A DNA stretch of 64,000 nucleotides from Brevibacterium sp. CCUG 69071 (GCF_021023135.1 NZ_PGFV01000004.1:186001-250000); one strand, 5' to 3'; counted from the first letter of the stretch, positions 1 to 8,553 are shown. Translations and numbers: made by a program. Notes: generated by a model from the sequence alone, not told the origin.

Positions 1-1467
1 GAGATCCTGGCGATCACGGCAGGACTGGCCCCCTTCGAGGGATCGGGCACCTCGGCGGGAAAAGCACGAGCCGGTGACGAGGCGGGCCGCGACCCGAGTG
101 CGGCCGCGGCTGCCTCGGCGGGACTCTCGTCACCGGCAGCTGCGGGTTCATCGTCGGGGTCCGGCGCTGATTCCTCGTCGGGGTTCGGCACTGAATCCTC
201 GGCCGGGTCCGGCTCATCTGCGGCCGCCTCGCTCCTGTCGCGGGCGGGCAGCGAGGGTTGGTTCTGGCTGCTGAGCATCTTCGTCGCCGTGGCGCTCGTG
301 GCCATCTCCTGGCCGGTCACCGCCGTGGCCTATGGAGTCTGGACAGTGACGGCGATGCTCATCGCGATCGGGCAGAGCGCAGCCCTGGTGCTGGCGGTGC
401 GCATGCCTGCGGCCGCGATCGTCCTCGGCGTGATGTCCTCGGCGGTCGGCATCTATGCCACCTCCGATTCGACCGGGCTGGTCTGGCCGTGGGCGACGAC
501 GTCGATCCTCGCGCTGCTGTTCCTCCATCTCATCGTCGGGCTGCGCCACAGCTGGCTCCATCTCGTCATCCTGTGGGCGGCGAGCGCAGCCCTCGGTGTG
601 CTCAGCCTCATCGCTCCGCACGCCGGAGAGCTCTCCGGGGCTCTGGCCAATGTCATCACGACCGTTTCGCTGGCCGCGGGGATCTCGGCGGTCGCGGTCG
701 TCGGCAATCTGTGGATCCGCAGCCGCGCCCGCTTGGAGTCCGAACGCAGACTCAGCGCCGAAGAGCTGGCCAAACGACAGGAGCTCGAGGAGCGCAACCG
801 GATCGCCCAGGAACTCCACGATGTCGTCGCGCACAGCATGTCCGTCATCAGCGTGCAGGCCACGACCGCGCGCTACCGTCTGCCCGATCTCGACGGACGC
901 AGCCTCGAGGAGTTCGACTCGATCGCCGGTTCGGCCAGACAGGCGCTGACCGAGATGCGGGGCCTGCTGGCGATCCTGCGGGGCGGCCGCGATGCGGATC
1001 TGGCACCGCAGCCCGTGCTCGACGACATTCCCGCCCTCGTGGCCTCGACCCGCGGTTCGGGCGCCGAGGTGGAGCTCGAGTTCGCGGCGGAGTCCGCCGG
1101 AATCTCCGCGACGGTCGGCCTCACGGCGTTCCGCGTCGTGCAGGAAGGACTGTCGAATGCACTGCGGCATGCTCCCGGTGCGGCCGTGCAGGTGACGGTC
1201 CGCCCCGTCGACGAGCAGCTGTGGGTCGCCGTCGTCAACGGGGCCGCGAGCAACGGCGCCCACGGCGGCGGGCGGGAGACCGCCGGGCACGGGGGCGGGC
1301 CGGACCCCCTCGGCGGGGATCGGACGGGCACTCGCCACCTCGGCGGCGGATTCGGTCTCAAAGGTATGCGCGAACGCGTCGAAGCCCTCGACGGCACCCT
1401 CCGGGTCGGGCCGACTCCCGAGGGTGGCTTCGAAGTCGTCGCGACCCTGCCCACCACGACTCCCTGA
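1..1467 (+). CDS. NarL-type sensor histidine kinase, 5'-truncated by window
   Basis: The reading frame is open from base 1, so the N-terminus lies outside the window. What is visible is a Ser/Gly-rich low-complexity stretch, then about five membrane segments (from roughly base 255 to 720), then a HisKA_3 dimerisation domain with the phospho-acceptor motif ELHDVVAHSMSV and an HATPase_c domain (N-box VVQEGLSNALRHAPG, G-box GGFGLKGMRERVEAL). This is the DesK/NarL class that phosphorylates a LuxR-type response regulator. A Gly-rich insert lies between the N- and G-boxes. No cognate regulator follows, so it is probably upstream of the window. The membrane sensor region gives no clue to the stimulus. 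Confidence 0.9.
   Translation, partial: EILAITAGLAPFEGSGTSAGKARAGDEAGRDPSAAAAASAGLSSPAAAGSSSGSGADSSSGFGTESSAGSGSSAAASLLSRAGSEGWFWLLSIFVAVALVAISWPVTAVAYGVWTVTAMLIAIGQSAALVLAVRMPAAAIVLGVMSSAVGIYATSDSTGLVWPWATTSILALLFLHLIVGLRHSWLHLVILWAASAALGVLSLIAPHAGELSGALANVITTVSLAAGISAVAVVGNLWIRSRARLESERRLSAEELAKRQELEERNRIAQELHDVVAHSMSVISVQATTARYRLPDLDGRSLEEFDSIAGSARQALTEMRGLLAILRGGRDADLAPQPVLDDIPALVASTRGSGAEVELEFAAESAGISATVGLTAFRVVQEGLSNALRHAPGAAVQVTVRPVDEQLWVAVVNGAASNGAHGGGRETAGHGGGPDPLGGDRTGTRHLGGGFGLKGMRERVEALDGTLRVGPTPEGGFEVVATLPTTTP
151..222 (+). repeat. 24-bp tandem repeat, three copies, inside the kinase gene
   Basis: Three in-frame 24-bp units (151-174, 175-198, 199-222) encode imperfect repeats of the type SSGSGADS, SSGFGTES and SAGSGSSA. 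They form a flexible linker before the first membrane segment visible in the window. Copy number of such repeats often varies between strains. Confidence 0.7.
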
Positions 1468-1677
1468 GGTCGGGGAGTTCTGCGGGCGCCGTCTCGATCG
1501 TTCGAAATCGTGCAGAAGTTCCTCATACGCACTCTTGAGTGAGAAACCGCTGTTCCGCGTCCGCGGTTGCCTATGCTCGTGGTGAGGTCAGCGACCCGCA
1601 CAGGCACCACCTGATCGAGAACTGCCGCCACCTGCACGCGAGCAGCCGCCACCCCGAACGAGACGAAGGAGTCACCC

Positions 1678-3126
1678 GTGTTCCAGACACCCCAGCCCTG
1701 GATTCCCGGCGAGAGCCGCAAGCGCATCGAGACCATCGCGAACACCCACCTCGGCGGGGGCGGCAGCGCCGACTCAGGTGCGAGAGCCGGTGCCGATTCG
1801 GACGCGACCACCGCGGCGATGTCGCAGGTCACGGCCACGCTCGAGTCCCTCATCGCCGATTCCGACCGCCTTCACGACGAGACGGCCTTCAACCTCAATC
1901 CCGCCTCGAACGTGCTCAATCCGCGGGCGGCCGCGCTCCTGGCCAGTGGCTCGGGATCACGGACCTCGCTCGGCTATGCGGGGGCGAAATACGAGATGGG
2001 CCTCGAGCACATCGAACAGGTCGAAGTCATCACCGCCGAACTCGCGGCCCGCCTGTTCAATGCCGAATTCGCCGAGGTGCGCGTCCCGTCCGGAGCGATG
2101 GCGAACCTCTACGCGTTCATGGCCACCTGCCGTCCGGGCGAGACCATCATCGCCTCCCCGACGACGATCGGCGGGCACGTCACCCACCATGCCGAAGGAG
2201 CCGCCGGACTCTACGGACTCACAACCGTCGACGCCCCGGTCGACCCGCACACCTTCAGCTATGACCTCGACGCTCTGGCCCGCCTGGCGCGGGAGGTCAG
2301 ACCCTCGCTGATCACCATGGGCGGCTCGCTCAACCTGTTCGCCCACCCCGTTGCGCAGGTCCGTGAGATCGCCGACGAGGTCGGCGCCCGCCTCCTCTTC
2401 GACGCCGCCCACGTGTGCGGCATGATCGCCGGTCGGCAATGGGCCAACCCTCTCGACGAGGGCGCCCACATGATGTCGATGAGCACCTATAAAAGCCTCG
2501 GCGGACCCTCTCACGGGCTGCTGCTGAGCAACGATGCGGACCTGTCGCAGCGCATCGACGCCATCGCGTTTCCCGGCATGACCGCGAACTTCGATGCCTC
2601 CGCCGTGGCCGCCCTCGGGGTGACACTGGCCGATTGGATCGCCTGCGGGACCGACTACGCGACCGAGATGCGGGCGAGCGCATCCGCCCTGGCCGCGGAG
2701 CTCTCGGCACGCGGCGTCGCCCCCTTCGAATGTACTGCCGGCTTCACCGATTCGCACCAGTTCGGGCTGCTGGCCGCCCCGTTCGGCGGCGGCACCCGGG
2801 GCGCCCGGATCCTCGAGTCCGCCGGGTTCCTCACCTCGGGCATCGGCCTGCCCGTTCCCGAGGTTCCCGGAGACCAGAACGGCATCCGGGTGGGCACCCC
2901 GGAGATCGTCCGCCGCGGCATGAGCCGAAACGATATGCCGCGGCTGGCCGAGCTCATGACCCGTGCGCTCGAGATCGCTCGGGTTCCCGAGTGGCAGACT
3001 CCCGGCGGTGCTTCCCGGGATGATGGGGCCCGGCCCTCCACCCCCGCCGAGGCGGCTCTGCGTGAGATCGCCGCCGAGGCGGCCGCGTGGCGGAAGGACT
3101 TCACCGCGGTGAGGTTCACCGTCTGA
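1678..3126 (+). CDS. Serine hydroxymethyltransferase-family PLP enzyme (SHMT-like paralogue)
   Basis: A 482-residue fold-type I PLP enzyme. The GTG start is preceded by AAGGAG at a good distance. SHMT-like landmarks are present: VPSGAMANLYAF in the cofactor-phosphate region, FDAAHVCGMIAG carrying the Asp that pairs with the pyridine nitrogen, and the Schiff-base lysine in STYKSLGGP. In true GlyA the last motif is TTTTHKTLRGP, so the residue before Lys is Tyr instead of His and Arg is replaced by Gly. The protein is about 50 residues longer than normal GlyA, with a spacer near residues 25-45 and an extra C-terminal helix region. It may therefore be a paralogue acting on a different beta-hydroxy or alpha-substituted amino acid rather than the housekeeping enzyme. 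It stands alone and ends 3 bp from the convergent next gene. Confidence 0.75.
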   Translation: MFQTPQPWIPGESRKRIETIANTHLGGGGSADSGARAGADSDATTAAMSQVTATLESLIADSDRLHDETAFNLNPASNVLNPRAAALLASGSGSRTSLGYAGAKYEMGLEHIEQVEVITAELAARLFNAEFAEVRVPSGAMANLYAFMATCRPGETIIASPTTIGGHVTHHAEGAAGLYGLTTVDAPVDPHTFSYDLDALARLAREVRPSLITMGGSLNLFAHPVAQVREIADEVGARLLFDAAHVCGMIAGRQWANPLDEGAHMMSMSTYKSLGGPSHGLLLSNDADLSQRIDAIAFPGMTANFDASAVAALGVTLADWIACGTDYATEMRASASALAAELSARGVAPFECTAGFTDSHQFGLLAAPFGGGTRGARILESAGFLTSGIGLPVPEVPGDQNGIRVGTPEIVRRGMSRNDMPRLAELMTRALEIARVPEWQTPGGASRDDGARPSTPAEAALREIAAEAAAWRKDFTAVRFTV

Positions 3127-3129
3127 CGC

Positions 3130-3513
3130 TCATTCTCTGAACCCCTTGGGCAGGCGGGTGTCGACGAAGCCCGCGGCGAAGGCACCGATGATGAGAAGGA
3201 CCAGCATGGCGATCATGCCCGCGAACTCCCTGAGCACGGGGGCGGTGAACCCGAAGATCTCGGGCCAGATGGCGTAGACCGCCACACAGCACAGGCCGAG
3301 CAGTCCGAAGATGTTGAGCGTGAACCTGCCCGGGGAGCGCTTCCGCTCTCCGCTGTAGCCGGCGGCCTTCTCCTCAGGTGTGCCGAATTCGGACTCGGGG
3401 CTCGTGCCCGCAGCCGTCGTCGTCTCCCTCACCTCGGTGAGGACGGCGAGTACCTGGTCCTCTTCGCAGCCGCGCCGGCGCAGATTCTGGGCGAGATCCT
3501 GGTAGTAGCTCAT
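3130..3513 (-). CDS. Small HAAS/DUF1700-like membrane protein
   Basis: A 127-residue protein. The N-terminal 50 residues (YYQDLAQNLRRRGCEEDQ through FGTPEEKAAGY) resemble the three-helix HAAS domain that in other bacteria acts with PadR regulators or sensor proteins. Two membrane helices follow (FGLLGLCCVAVYAIW and MIAMLVLLIIGAFAAGF). Its start codon overlaps the stop of the CPBP protease gene by 4 bp (ATGA), so the two are translationally coupled and probably work together in the membrane. The HAAS assignment rests on pattern similarity only; the function is unknown. Confidence 0.6.
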   Translation of the reverse strand: MSYYQDLAQNLRRRGCEEDQVLAVLTEVRETTTAAGTSPESEFGTPEEKAAGYSGERKRSPGRFTLNIFGLLGLCCVAVYAIWPEIFGFTAPVLREFAGMIAMLVLLIIGAFAAGFVDTRLPKGFRE

Positions 3514-4601
3514 GCTCGCGTCGCCTCCGCATCGATCGCGGGGGCGGCGTCCCCGCGGGGACGCGGCGTTTCGGGCTCTCCGCGACCACCTCGGCGCCGG
3601 GCATCGAGGATGACGATCCCGGCGAAGACGATCGGGGCGGCGATCGACATGATGACCTCAACCGTCGGGGCACTCGTCGCGTTGAGGTCAGCCCCGGAGA
3701 GCACGCCGAGGACGAAGGCGAAGAGGTTGTTGACCACATGGAACGCGATCCCGGCCTCCAGCCCGCCGGTGATGATGGTCAGCGTGCCGACGATGACGGC
3801 GAAGATCCCGACATCGATGAGCCCGGGCAGATCGTAGACGTGGCCGAAGACGAAGAGCGGCACGGGGATGAGGACCGCCCAGGCCGGATGGCGCAGCCAA
3901 CTGCCGATGACGTTCATCGCCAGTCCGCGGAAGGCGACCTCCTCGGCCGCGGCTTGGAACGGGACGAGGAGAAGCAGCGCGATGAGCATGCCGACGACGT
4001 GTCCGTTCCACACGACTCCCGAGGTCAGGCCGCTCATCGTCCCGTCGGTGAAGAGGACCATGATGACCGCGCAGACCACCCACACGGGCATGCTGAACAG
4101 GAGATATCGGCCGAGTCGACCCCACCTGATGCCGCGCCCGATCGAGATCATCGAGGAGAACCACCGCCGGTAGACACAGAGAGTCGCGAACTCCACCGCC
4201 GGCCACATGAGGATGACATTGACCAGGCCGAACACGACACCAGCGACGGAGTTGAAGTCGAAGAACCTGTCCGCCACGGCATCGAACTCCGCGCCGTCGA
4301 CGGTGACGAGCGCCCAGATGAAGAAGCAGGCGAATTGGACGAACACCGCCACCCCGTAGAACACCGCGGCCAGGACCACCGTGAGGATCGGGCTGAACCA
4401 CCGGTGGTTCGGCTGCGAGGCGAACTGGCGATGATAGGCGGGGGCCAATCGCCGAGGTGGCCCGGCGTGGGCATCCCGCCCGCCGTGGGCGGGCGGCTGC
4501 TGAGCCGGGTGCTGCTCGGTCGGATGCTGTTGGTTCGAGTGGGACTGTTCTGAGTTGTGCTGTTCTGAGTGATGCTGCTCGGAGTGGTGCTGAATTGACA
4601 T
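3510..4601 (-). CDS. CPBP-family intramembrane metalloprotease with His/Gln-rich N-terminus
   Basis: About 363 residues with eight or so membrane helices. The three CPBP (CAAX-protease/Abi) motifs are all visible: the EExxxR box in QAAAEEVAFRGLAMN, the FxxxH box in PLFVFGHVYD, and HxxxN in IAFHVVNNLFAF. These coordinate the catalytic metal in the membrane. The first 35 residues are built from repeated S-E-Q-H-H-type units, an unusual cytosolic tail that could bind metal. The start at 4601 follows GGTGGAGG very closely; in-frame starts at 4622 and 4637 are possible and add up to 12 residues. The gene is coupled to the downstream HAAS-like gene through an ATGA overlap. Family members process peptides or protect against self-made bacteriocins; the substrate here is unknown. 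Confidence 0.85.
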   Translation of the reverse strand: MSIQHHSEQHHSEQHNSEQSHSNQQHPTEQHPAQQPPAHGGRDAHAGPPRRLAPAYHRQFASQPNHRWFSPILTVVLAAVFYGVAVFVQFACFFIWALVTVDGAEFDAVADRFFDFNSVAGVVFGLVNVILMWPAVEFATLCVYRRWFSSMISIGRGIRWGRLGRYLLFSMPVWVVCAVIMVLFTDGTMSGLTSGVVWNGHVVGMLIALLLLVPFQAAAEEVAFRGLAMNVIGSWLRHPAWAVLIPVPLFVFGHVYDLPGLIDVGIFAVIVGTLTIITGGLEAGIAFHVVNNLFAFVLGVLSGADLNATSAPTVEVIMSIAAPIVFAGIVILDARRRGGRGEPETPRPRGDAAPAIDAEATRA

Positions 4602-4753
4602 GCCTCCACCCTTTCGCGGCATCGCCGCGCCGACCATCGGTCGACGGCATGGTCCTTGTCATCCATCCGGGTGAAAGGCCTCGTCTGGGAGATTGCCGGA
4701 TTTCACCCTTTCGGACGACAGCGCCGCCGTCGCAGCCCGGGTAGTGTCGAAGT

Positions 4754-6124
4754 GTGACAACTCGCCCCAGCCGCCGCCCCCTCATGCATGCCCTGCTCTG
4801 GACAGGCATCTCCGCCCTCATCGGCGTGCTCGTGCTCATCATCGTCGTCGGGACCGAATGGCCGCAGGCCGAGAGCGCCGGTGCCGAAGCCGGTGCACTC
4901 AGCGCCGAACTCTTCCTCCACATCGGCTTCGGCCTCATCGCCCTCGCCTGCCTTCCGATCGTCCTGATCTGCGACGGCCGCAGGGTCCCGCGCAGACAGC
5001 TGCGGCCGAAGGTCCTCGCGGCCGAGAAGCTGCGCGAGTTCCTCACTGCCAGCGGCCACGGCGGGGAGGATTTCCTCGCCGCGGACGGTTCCGTCGAAGC
5101 CCTGCAGCGCCGACCCGGCGGCTGGGTTCCGGTCACCGTGGGGATCGCCGGGATCCTCATCGGCACCGTCAGCATCCTCGGCGCCTTCGCGGCCTCCCTC
5201 ATCCTCATCTCGCTCTCGGCCCGGCGCAGCTGGTCCCTCGACTTCGTGTGCCTCGCCGCCGCCGTGGCCGCCCAGTCGACGACCTACATCCTCACTCCCC
5301 ATGCCGTCGGCGCCTTCGAACTCCCGCTCTTCCTCGTCAACGGCACCGTGTTCGCCGTGCTCGTCGTCATCGGCGTCATCCGCGGTGCCCGCGAGCAGGG
5401 CTTCATCGACTCCGCCGCCCAGACCCTGCTGCGCGAACGTTCCCGCCAGGACCGCGCCATCGCAGAGGTGCGCCGCGGCATCGCCCGCGACATGCACGAT
5501 TCGCTCTCCCACCACCTCTCCGTCATCGCCATGTACTCCGGTGCTCTGTCCGTCCGCCAGGACCTCGACCCGGAGGAGGTGCGGGAGAACGCACGCCTCA
5601 TCGCCCACAGCGCGCGCCGTTCTGGCATCGAACTCCGCGAGGTCCTCACCATGCTCCGCAGCGACGATCAGGGCACCGTCATCGATCCCGACATCGACCG
5701 CCTCGTCGCCCAGCGTGGGGACACCGTCGAGCTGCGCTACTTCGACCCGATCAGCGCCGAGGTGCTCCACCGCTGCGGGGCACTCGAGCGGACCACGATC
5801 TACCGCTTCGTCCAGGAGGCGATCACGAACGCGGTCAAGCACGCCCCTGGCCAGAAGGTGAGCATCCGCCTGGCCTTCGACGAGGAGGCGAGCGCCATCG
5901 AATTGATGGCGAGCAACCCGCATACGGGACTCGCCCCGGCCTTCCGCGCCGGGGCGCAGCAGCTCGTGACCGGATCCGGCTTGGGCCTGCTCGGGCTGCG
6001 GGAGAGAATGGAGGCCATGGGCGGGGACCTGACGGTGACGACGACACCCGAGTTCACCCTGCGGGCCCGCATCCCCATCGATGCCTCCGTACTGATTACC
6101 GACGAGAACGAGGTATCACCATGA
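4754..6124 (+). CDS. NarL-type sensor histidine kinase
   Basis: A 456-residue kinase with a GTG start. Two N-terminal membrane helices (residues about 10-30 and 50-75), a soluble stretch of about 40 residues and four further helices (about 130-215) precede a HisKA_3 domain with the phosphorylation motif RGIARDMHDSLSHHLSV. The HATPase_c domain has N-box RFVQEAITNAVKHAPG and G-box GSGLGLLGLRERMEAMGG. The stop codon overlaps the ATG of the response regulator by 4 bp (ATGA), so the pair is a coupled two-component operon. It diverges from the CPBP protease gene across about 150 bp, which makes that gene a reasonable candidate target. The stimulus cannot be read from the sequence. Confidence 0.92.
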   Translation: MTTRPSRRPLMHALLWTGISALIGVLVLIIVVGTEWPQAESAGAEAGALSAELFLHIGFGLIALACLPIVLICDGRRVPRRQLRPKVLAAEKLREFLTASGHGGEDFLAADGSVEALQRRPGGWVPVTVGIAGILIGTVSILGAFAASLILISLSARRSWSLDFVCLAAAVAAQSTTYILTPHAVGAFELPLFLVNGTVFAVLVVIGVIRGAREQGFIDSAAQTLLRERSRQDRAIAEVRRGIARDMHDSLSHHLSVIAMYSGALSVRQDLDPEEVRENARLIAHSARRSGIELREVLTMLRSDDQGTVIDPDIDRLVAQRGDTVELRYFDPISAEVLHRCGALERTTIYRFVQEAITNAVKHAPGQKVSIRLAFDEEASAIELMASNPHTGLAPAFRAGAQQLVTGSGLGLLGLRERMEAMGGDLTVTTTPEFTLRARIPIDASVLITDENEVSP

Positions 6125-6798
6125 CGATTCGAGTCATCATCGCCGACGACGAGTCGCTCATGCGCTCGGGCCTGCGCCTCCTCCTCGGCGCCGCCGAGGA
6201 CATCGAGATCGTTGCCGAGGCGGTCAACGGCTCCGAGGCGATCGACCTCGCCCACGAGCTGGCCCCAGATCTCATCCTCATGGACATCCGCATGCCCGTC
6301 ATGGACGGTCTCGAGGCGACGCAGACGCTCATGGACCGCCCCGATCACCCGCAGGTGCTCGTCCTCACTGCCTTCGGCACCGACGAATTCGTCGATCGGG
6401 CCCTGCGCTCGGGTGCGGCCGGGTACATTCTCAAGGACACTCCGCCCGATGAGCTCATCAACGCCGTCCGGGCCGCTGCAGGCGGGACCCGCACCCTCTC
6501 CCCGAGCGCGGTGGAGTCCCTGCTGGGACGGGGCACCGCCTCGGCGTTGGGGTCTGCGGAGGCGGGAGCGGAGTCCGGGACCAGGTCCGACCCGAACGCA
6601 CCCGACCCGCTGGACGCGCTGACCTCACGGGAACGCGAGATCGCCGAGGCGGTCGCGCAGGGGATGACGAATGCGCAGGTGGCCCGCGCGCTGTTCGTCT
6701 CCACGGCGACCGTGAAGACGCATCTGGCGCGCATCTTCTTCAAGCTCGGCGTGAATACGCGGGTGCAGCTGGCGCTGCTCGTCAACGAACGGCGCTGA
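6121..6798 (+). CDS. NarL/FixJ-family response regulator
   Basis: A 225-residue regulator. The receiver domain has the acidic pair at Asp9-Asp10, the phospho-acceptor Asp55 in LILMDIRMPVMDG, the switch Thr in VLTAFG and the conserved Lys in GYILKD. A Ser/Gly/Ala-rich linker of about 40 residues leads to a C-terminal LuxR helix-turn-helix (LTSREREIAEAVAQGMTNAQ). It is coupled to the upstream kinase gene by an ATGA overlap and is almost certainly its partner. The last codons overlap the first unit of a 29-bp tandem repeat. Confidence 0.95.
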   Translation: MTIRVIIADDESLMRSGLRLLLGAAEDIEIVAEAVNGSEAIDLAHELAPDLILMDIRMPVMDGLEATQTLMDRPDHPQVLVLTAFGTDEFVDRALRSGAAGYILKDTPPDELINAVRAAAGGTRTLSPSAVESLLGRGTASALGSAEAGAESGTRSDPNAPDPLDALTSREREIAEAVAQGMTNAQVARALFVSTATVKTHLARIFFKLGVNTRVQLALLVNERR

Positions 6799-6861
6799 GC
6801 CCCGAGCCATCGGGCTCAACGTGCTGAGCTGCGGGCCATCGGGCTCAACGCGCTGAGCTGC
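6794..6861. repeat. 29-bp tandem repeat overlapping a stop codon
   Basis: GCTGAGC recurs at 6794, 6823 and 6852, exactly 29 bp apart, with the intervening sequence conserved (CATCGGGCTCAACG in the two full units). Each full unit contains a short hairpin, GAGCC/GGCTC or the like. The first unit contains the response-regulator stop codon. It lies between convergent genes and could act as a weak transcription barrier. Confidence 0.6.
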
Positions 6862-6874
6862 CGGCTTCAGCCGA

Positions 6875-7636
6875 TCATTTCGGGGCCATGCGGATCGCAC
6901 CGTCGAGGCGGATCGTCTCCCCGTTGAGCATCGGATTGGCCACGATCGATTCGACGAGCTGTGCGTACTCGGCCGGTTTGCCCAGCCGTGCCGGGTGGGG
7001 CACGGACTTGCCCAGCGACTCCTGCGCCTCGGCGGGCAGGCCTGCCATCATCGGGGTCTCGAAGATGCCCGGGGCGATGGTCACGACGCGGATGAGGGAG
7101 GCCGCGAGCTCACGCGCCATCGGCAGGGTCACCGCGGCCACGGCGCCCTTGGACGCCGAATAGGCGATCTGCCCGATCTGGCCGTCGAAGGCGGCCACCG
7201 AGGCGGTGTTGATGATGACTCCGCGTTCCTCGCCCAGCGCCTCCTGGTTCTGCATCGCCGCTGCGGCGAGGCGGCAGACGTTGACGGTGCCGACGATGTT
7301 GATGTTCAGCACCTTGGTGAAGGCCTCGAGCGGGAGCGGGCCCTTGCGGGACACGAGCTTGCCGGGAGTGGCCACGCCCGCACAGTTGACGACGAGGCGC
7401 AGGGCGCCGAGGCCGGTGGCGGTGTCGACGGCGGCCTGCACCTGCTCCTCGTTCGTGACGTCGGCGGTCACGAAGTGGGCGGCTTCGCCCAGTTCCGCGG
7501 CCACCTGCTGGCCCACCTCGGCGTTGAGGTCGACCATGACGACCTGGGCTCCGGCGGCCAGGAGCCGTTCGGTGGTGGCGCGGCCGAGTCCGGAGGCGCC
7601 GCCGGTGACGAGGGCGACCGAGTTGCTGAGATCCAT
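6875..7636 (-). CDS. SDR dehydrogenase, type-II 3-hydroxyacyl-CoA dehydrogenase-like
   Basis: A 253-residue classical short-chain dehydrogenase. The NAD-binding TGGASGLGRA motif is at residues about 11-20, with Asp in VVMVDLN suggesting NAD preference. VNCAGVATPGKLV and the catalytic Ser...YSASK (NTASVAAFDGQIGQIAYSASKG) follow. The NTASVAAFDGQ...PMARELA pattern matches the HSD10/type-II 3-hydroxyacyl-CoA dehydrogenase group that acts in beta-oxidation and isoleucine breakdown. The start at 7636 has GAAGGA upstream; an in-frame start at 7654 is less likely. A 12-bp perfect palindrome lies just upstream of the start. Confidence 0.88.
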   Translation of the reverse strand: MDLSNSVALVTGGASGLGRATTERLLAAGAQVVMVDLNAEVGQQVAAELGEAAHFVTADVTNEEQVQAAVDTATGLGALRLVVNCAGVATPGKLVSRKGPLPLEAFTKVLNINIVGTVNVCRLAAAAMQNQEALGEERGVIINTASVAAFDGQIGQIAYSASKGAVAAVTLPMARELAASLIRVVTIAPGIFETPMMAGLPAEAQESLGKSVPHPARLGKPAEYAQLVESIVANPMLNGETIRLDGAIRMAPK

Positions 7637-7650
7637 GAGAGTCCTTCGCA

Positions 7651-7668
7651 TCACTTAAGTGAACGTTC
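7651..7668. promoter_or_regulatory. Palindromes upstream of the SDR gene, candidate operator
   Basis: TCACTTAAGTGA (7651-7662) is a perfect palindrome and overlaps a second perfect palindrome GAACGTTC (7661-7668). Together they sit 15-32 bp upstream of the SDR start codon, where a repressor would block transcription. GAACGTTC-type sites are typical of TetR-family regulators of fatty-acid genes; this is inference. Confidence 0.4.
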
Positions 7669-7730
7669 TGTTGATTCGACTCTAGCTGAACCCTGTGGGG
7701 CAGGTCACCTGAGGCCGGCGCTGGAGTTAG

Positions 7731-7780
7731 TCGGGCTGGGGCTGGTCGTGTTGGGGTTGGTCGTGCTGGGGTTGGTCTCT
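7731..7780. repeat. 15-bp tandem repeat, three copies
   Basis: Units TCGKGYTGGGGYTGG at 7731-7745, 7746-7760 and 7761-7775, with the start of a fourth. The strand is G/T-biased and could form unusual structures. It lies in the 338-bp gene-free stretch 7637-7974, which otherwise holds the SDR promoter side, short GTGGGTTCAG-type repeats (about 7920-7975) and a terminator hairpin. Confidence 0.6.
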
Positions 7781-7871
7781 GGGTGCGGGGCCGGCAATGG
7801 ATGACGTGCTCCGATCCGCGCACATTCCTCTGTGCGCATTCCGGAGCAGAGTGAGCGGATTCAGGTATGGC

Positions 7872-7906
7872 GAAGCCCGCCGATCGTGACGACTGGCGGG
7901 CTTCGA
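7872..7906 (-). terminator. Terminator hairpin after the FMN reductase gene
   Basis: CGAAGCCCGCC (7872-7882) pairs perfectly with GGCGGGCTTCG (7896-7906) around a 13-nt loop, about 70 bp beyond the FMN reductase stop. There is no strong U-tract, as is common in actinobacteria. Confidence 0.6.
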
Positions 7907-7974
7907 GCGCATCAGGCGGGCTGTGGGTTCAGCGGTACCTGCGGATTCAGTTGGCGCCTGTGGGTTCAGTGGGC

Positions 7975-8553
7975 TCAGGCGGCCTGTTCGTCGGCGGCGC
8001 CTTCGCGTACGGACTTCAGGGCCTCTCCCCAGCTCACGAGGTCATCGACCATCGAGGCGAAGGGCGCGGCCGAGACCTCGGTCGGAGCGAACTGACCTTC
8101 GGCGACATCGGTGAAGATCGAGAACGACGCCTGATCGCGGACGACAGCGAGCTTGTAGTTGGCGAGGATGTGGCGGAGGTGCTCGGCGGCACGCACGCCC
8201 TTGTCGGCACCATAGTTGATGATGCCGGCGACCTTGTGGTTGAACTCGGTGGCGACGAAGTCCAGCGCGTTCTTCAGCGAGCCGGAGATCGAGTGGTTGT
8301 ACTCGGGGGTGACGAAGATGAAGGCATCGAACTCATCGAGCTTCGCACCCCAGGCCTTGGTGTGGTCGTTGGCGTACATCTTGGCGCCGGCGGGAACGAC
8401 CTCGTCGAGCAGGGGCAGGTTGAAGTCGCCGAAATCGACGACCTCGGCGCGGACGTCATCGCGACCGGCCAGCTGGTCCTTGGCCCAGGCGACGATCTGC
8501 GGGTTGAGCGCCTGCGGGCGCGAGGTTCCGGGAATGATGGCGATGTTGAGCAT
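7975..8553 (-). CDS. NADPH-dependent FMN reductase family protein
   Basis: A 192-residue flavodoxin-fold protein. The N-terminal IAIIPGTSRPQALNP carries the FMN-phosphate loop (GTSRP), and the diagnostic family motif FVTPEYNHSISGSLKNALD is intact. Members reduce FMN, quinones or azo compounds with NAD(P)H. The start at 8553 has GAGGAT upstream and gives the usual family length; an upstream in-frame start at 8598 would add 15 residues without a ribosome-binding site. It diverges from the TetR gene at 8797, which may control it. Confidence 0.88.
   Translation of the reverse strand: MLNIAIIPGTSRPQALNPQIVAWAKDQLAGRDDVRAEVVDFGDFNLPLLDEVVPAGAKMYANDHTKAWGAKLDEFDAFIFVTPEYNHSISGSLKNALDFVATEFNHKVAGIINYGADKGVRAAEHLRHILANYKLAVVRDQASFSIFTDVAEGQFAPTEVSAAPFASMVDDLVSWGEALKSVREGAADEQAA

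Noticed and set aside
4693-6120. Plus-strand extension of the response-regulator frame upstream into the kinase gene
   Set aside because: The translation is Arg/Pro-rich and runs through the histidine kinase gene in another frame. The regulator starts at 6121 with an ATGA overlap.
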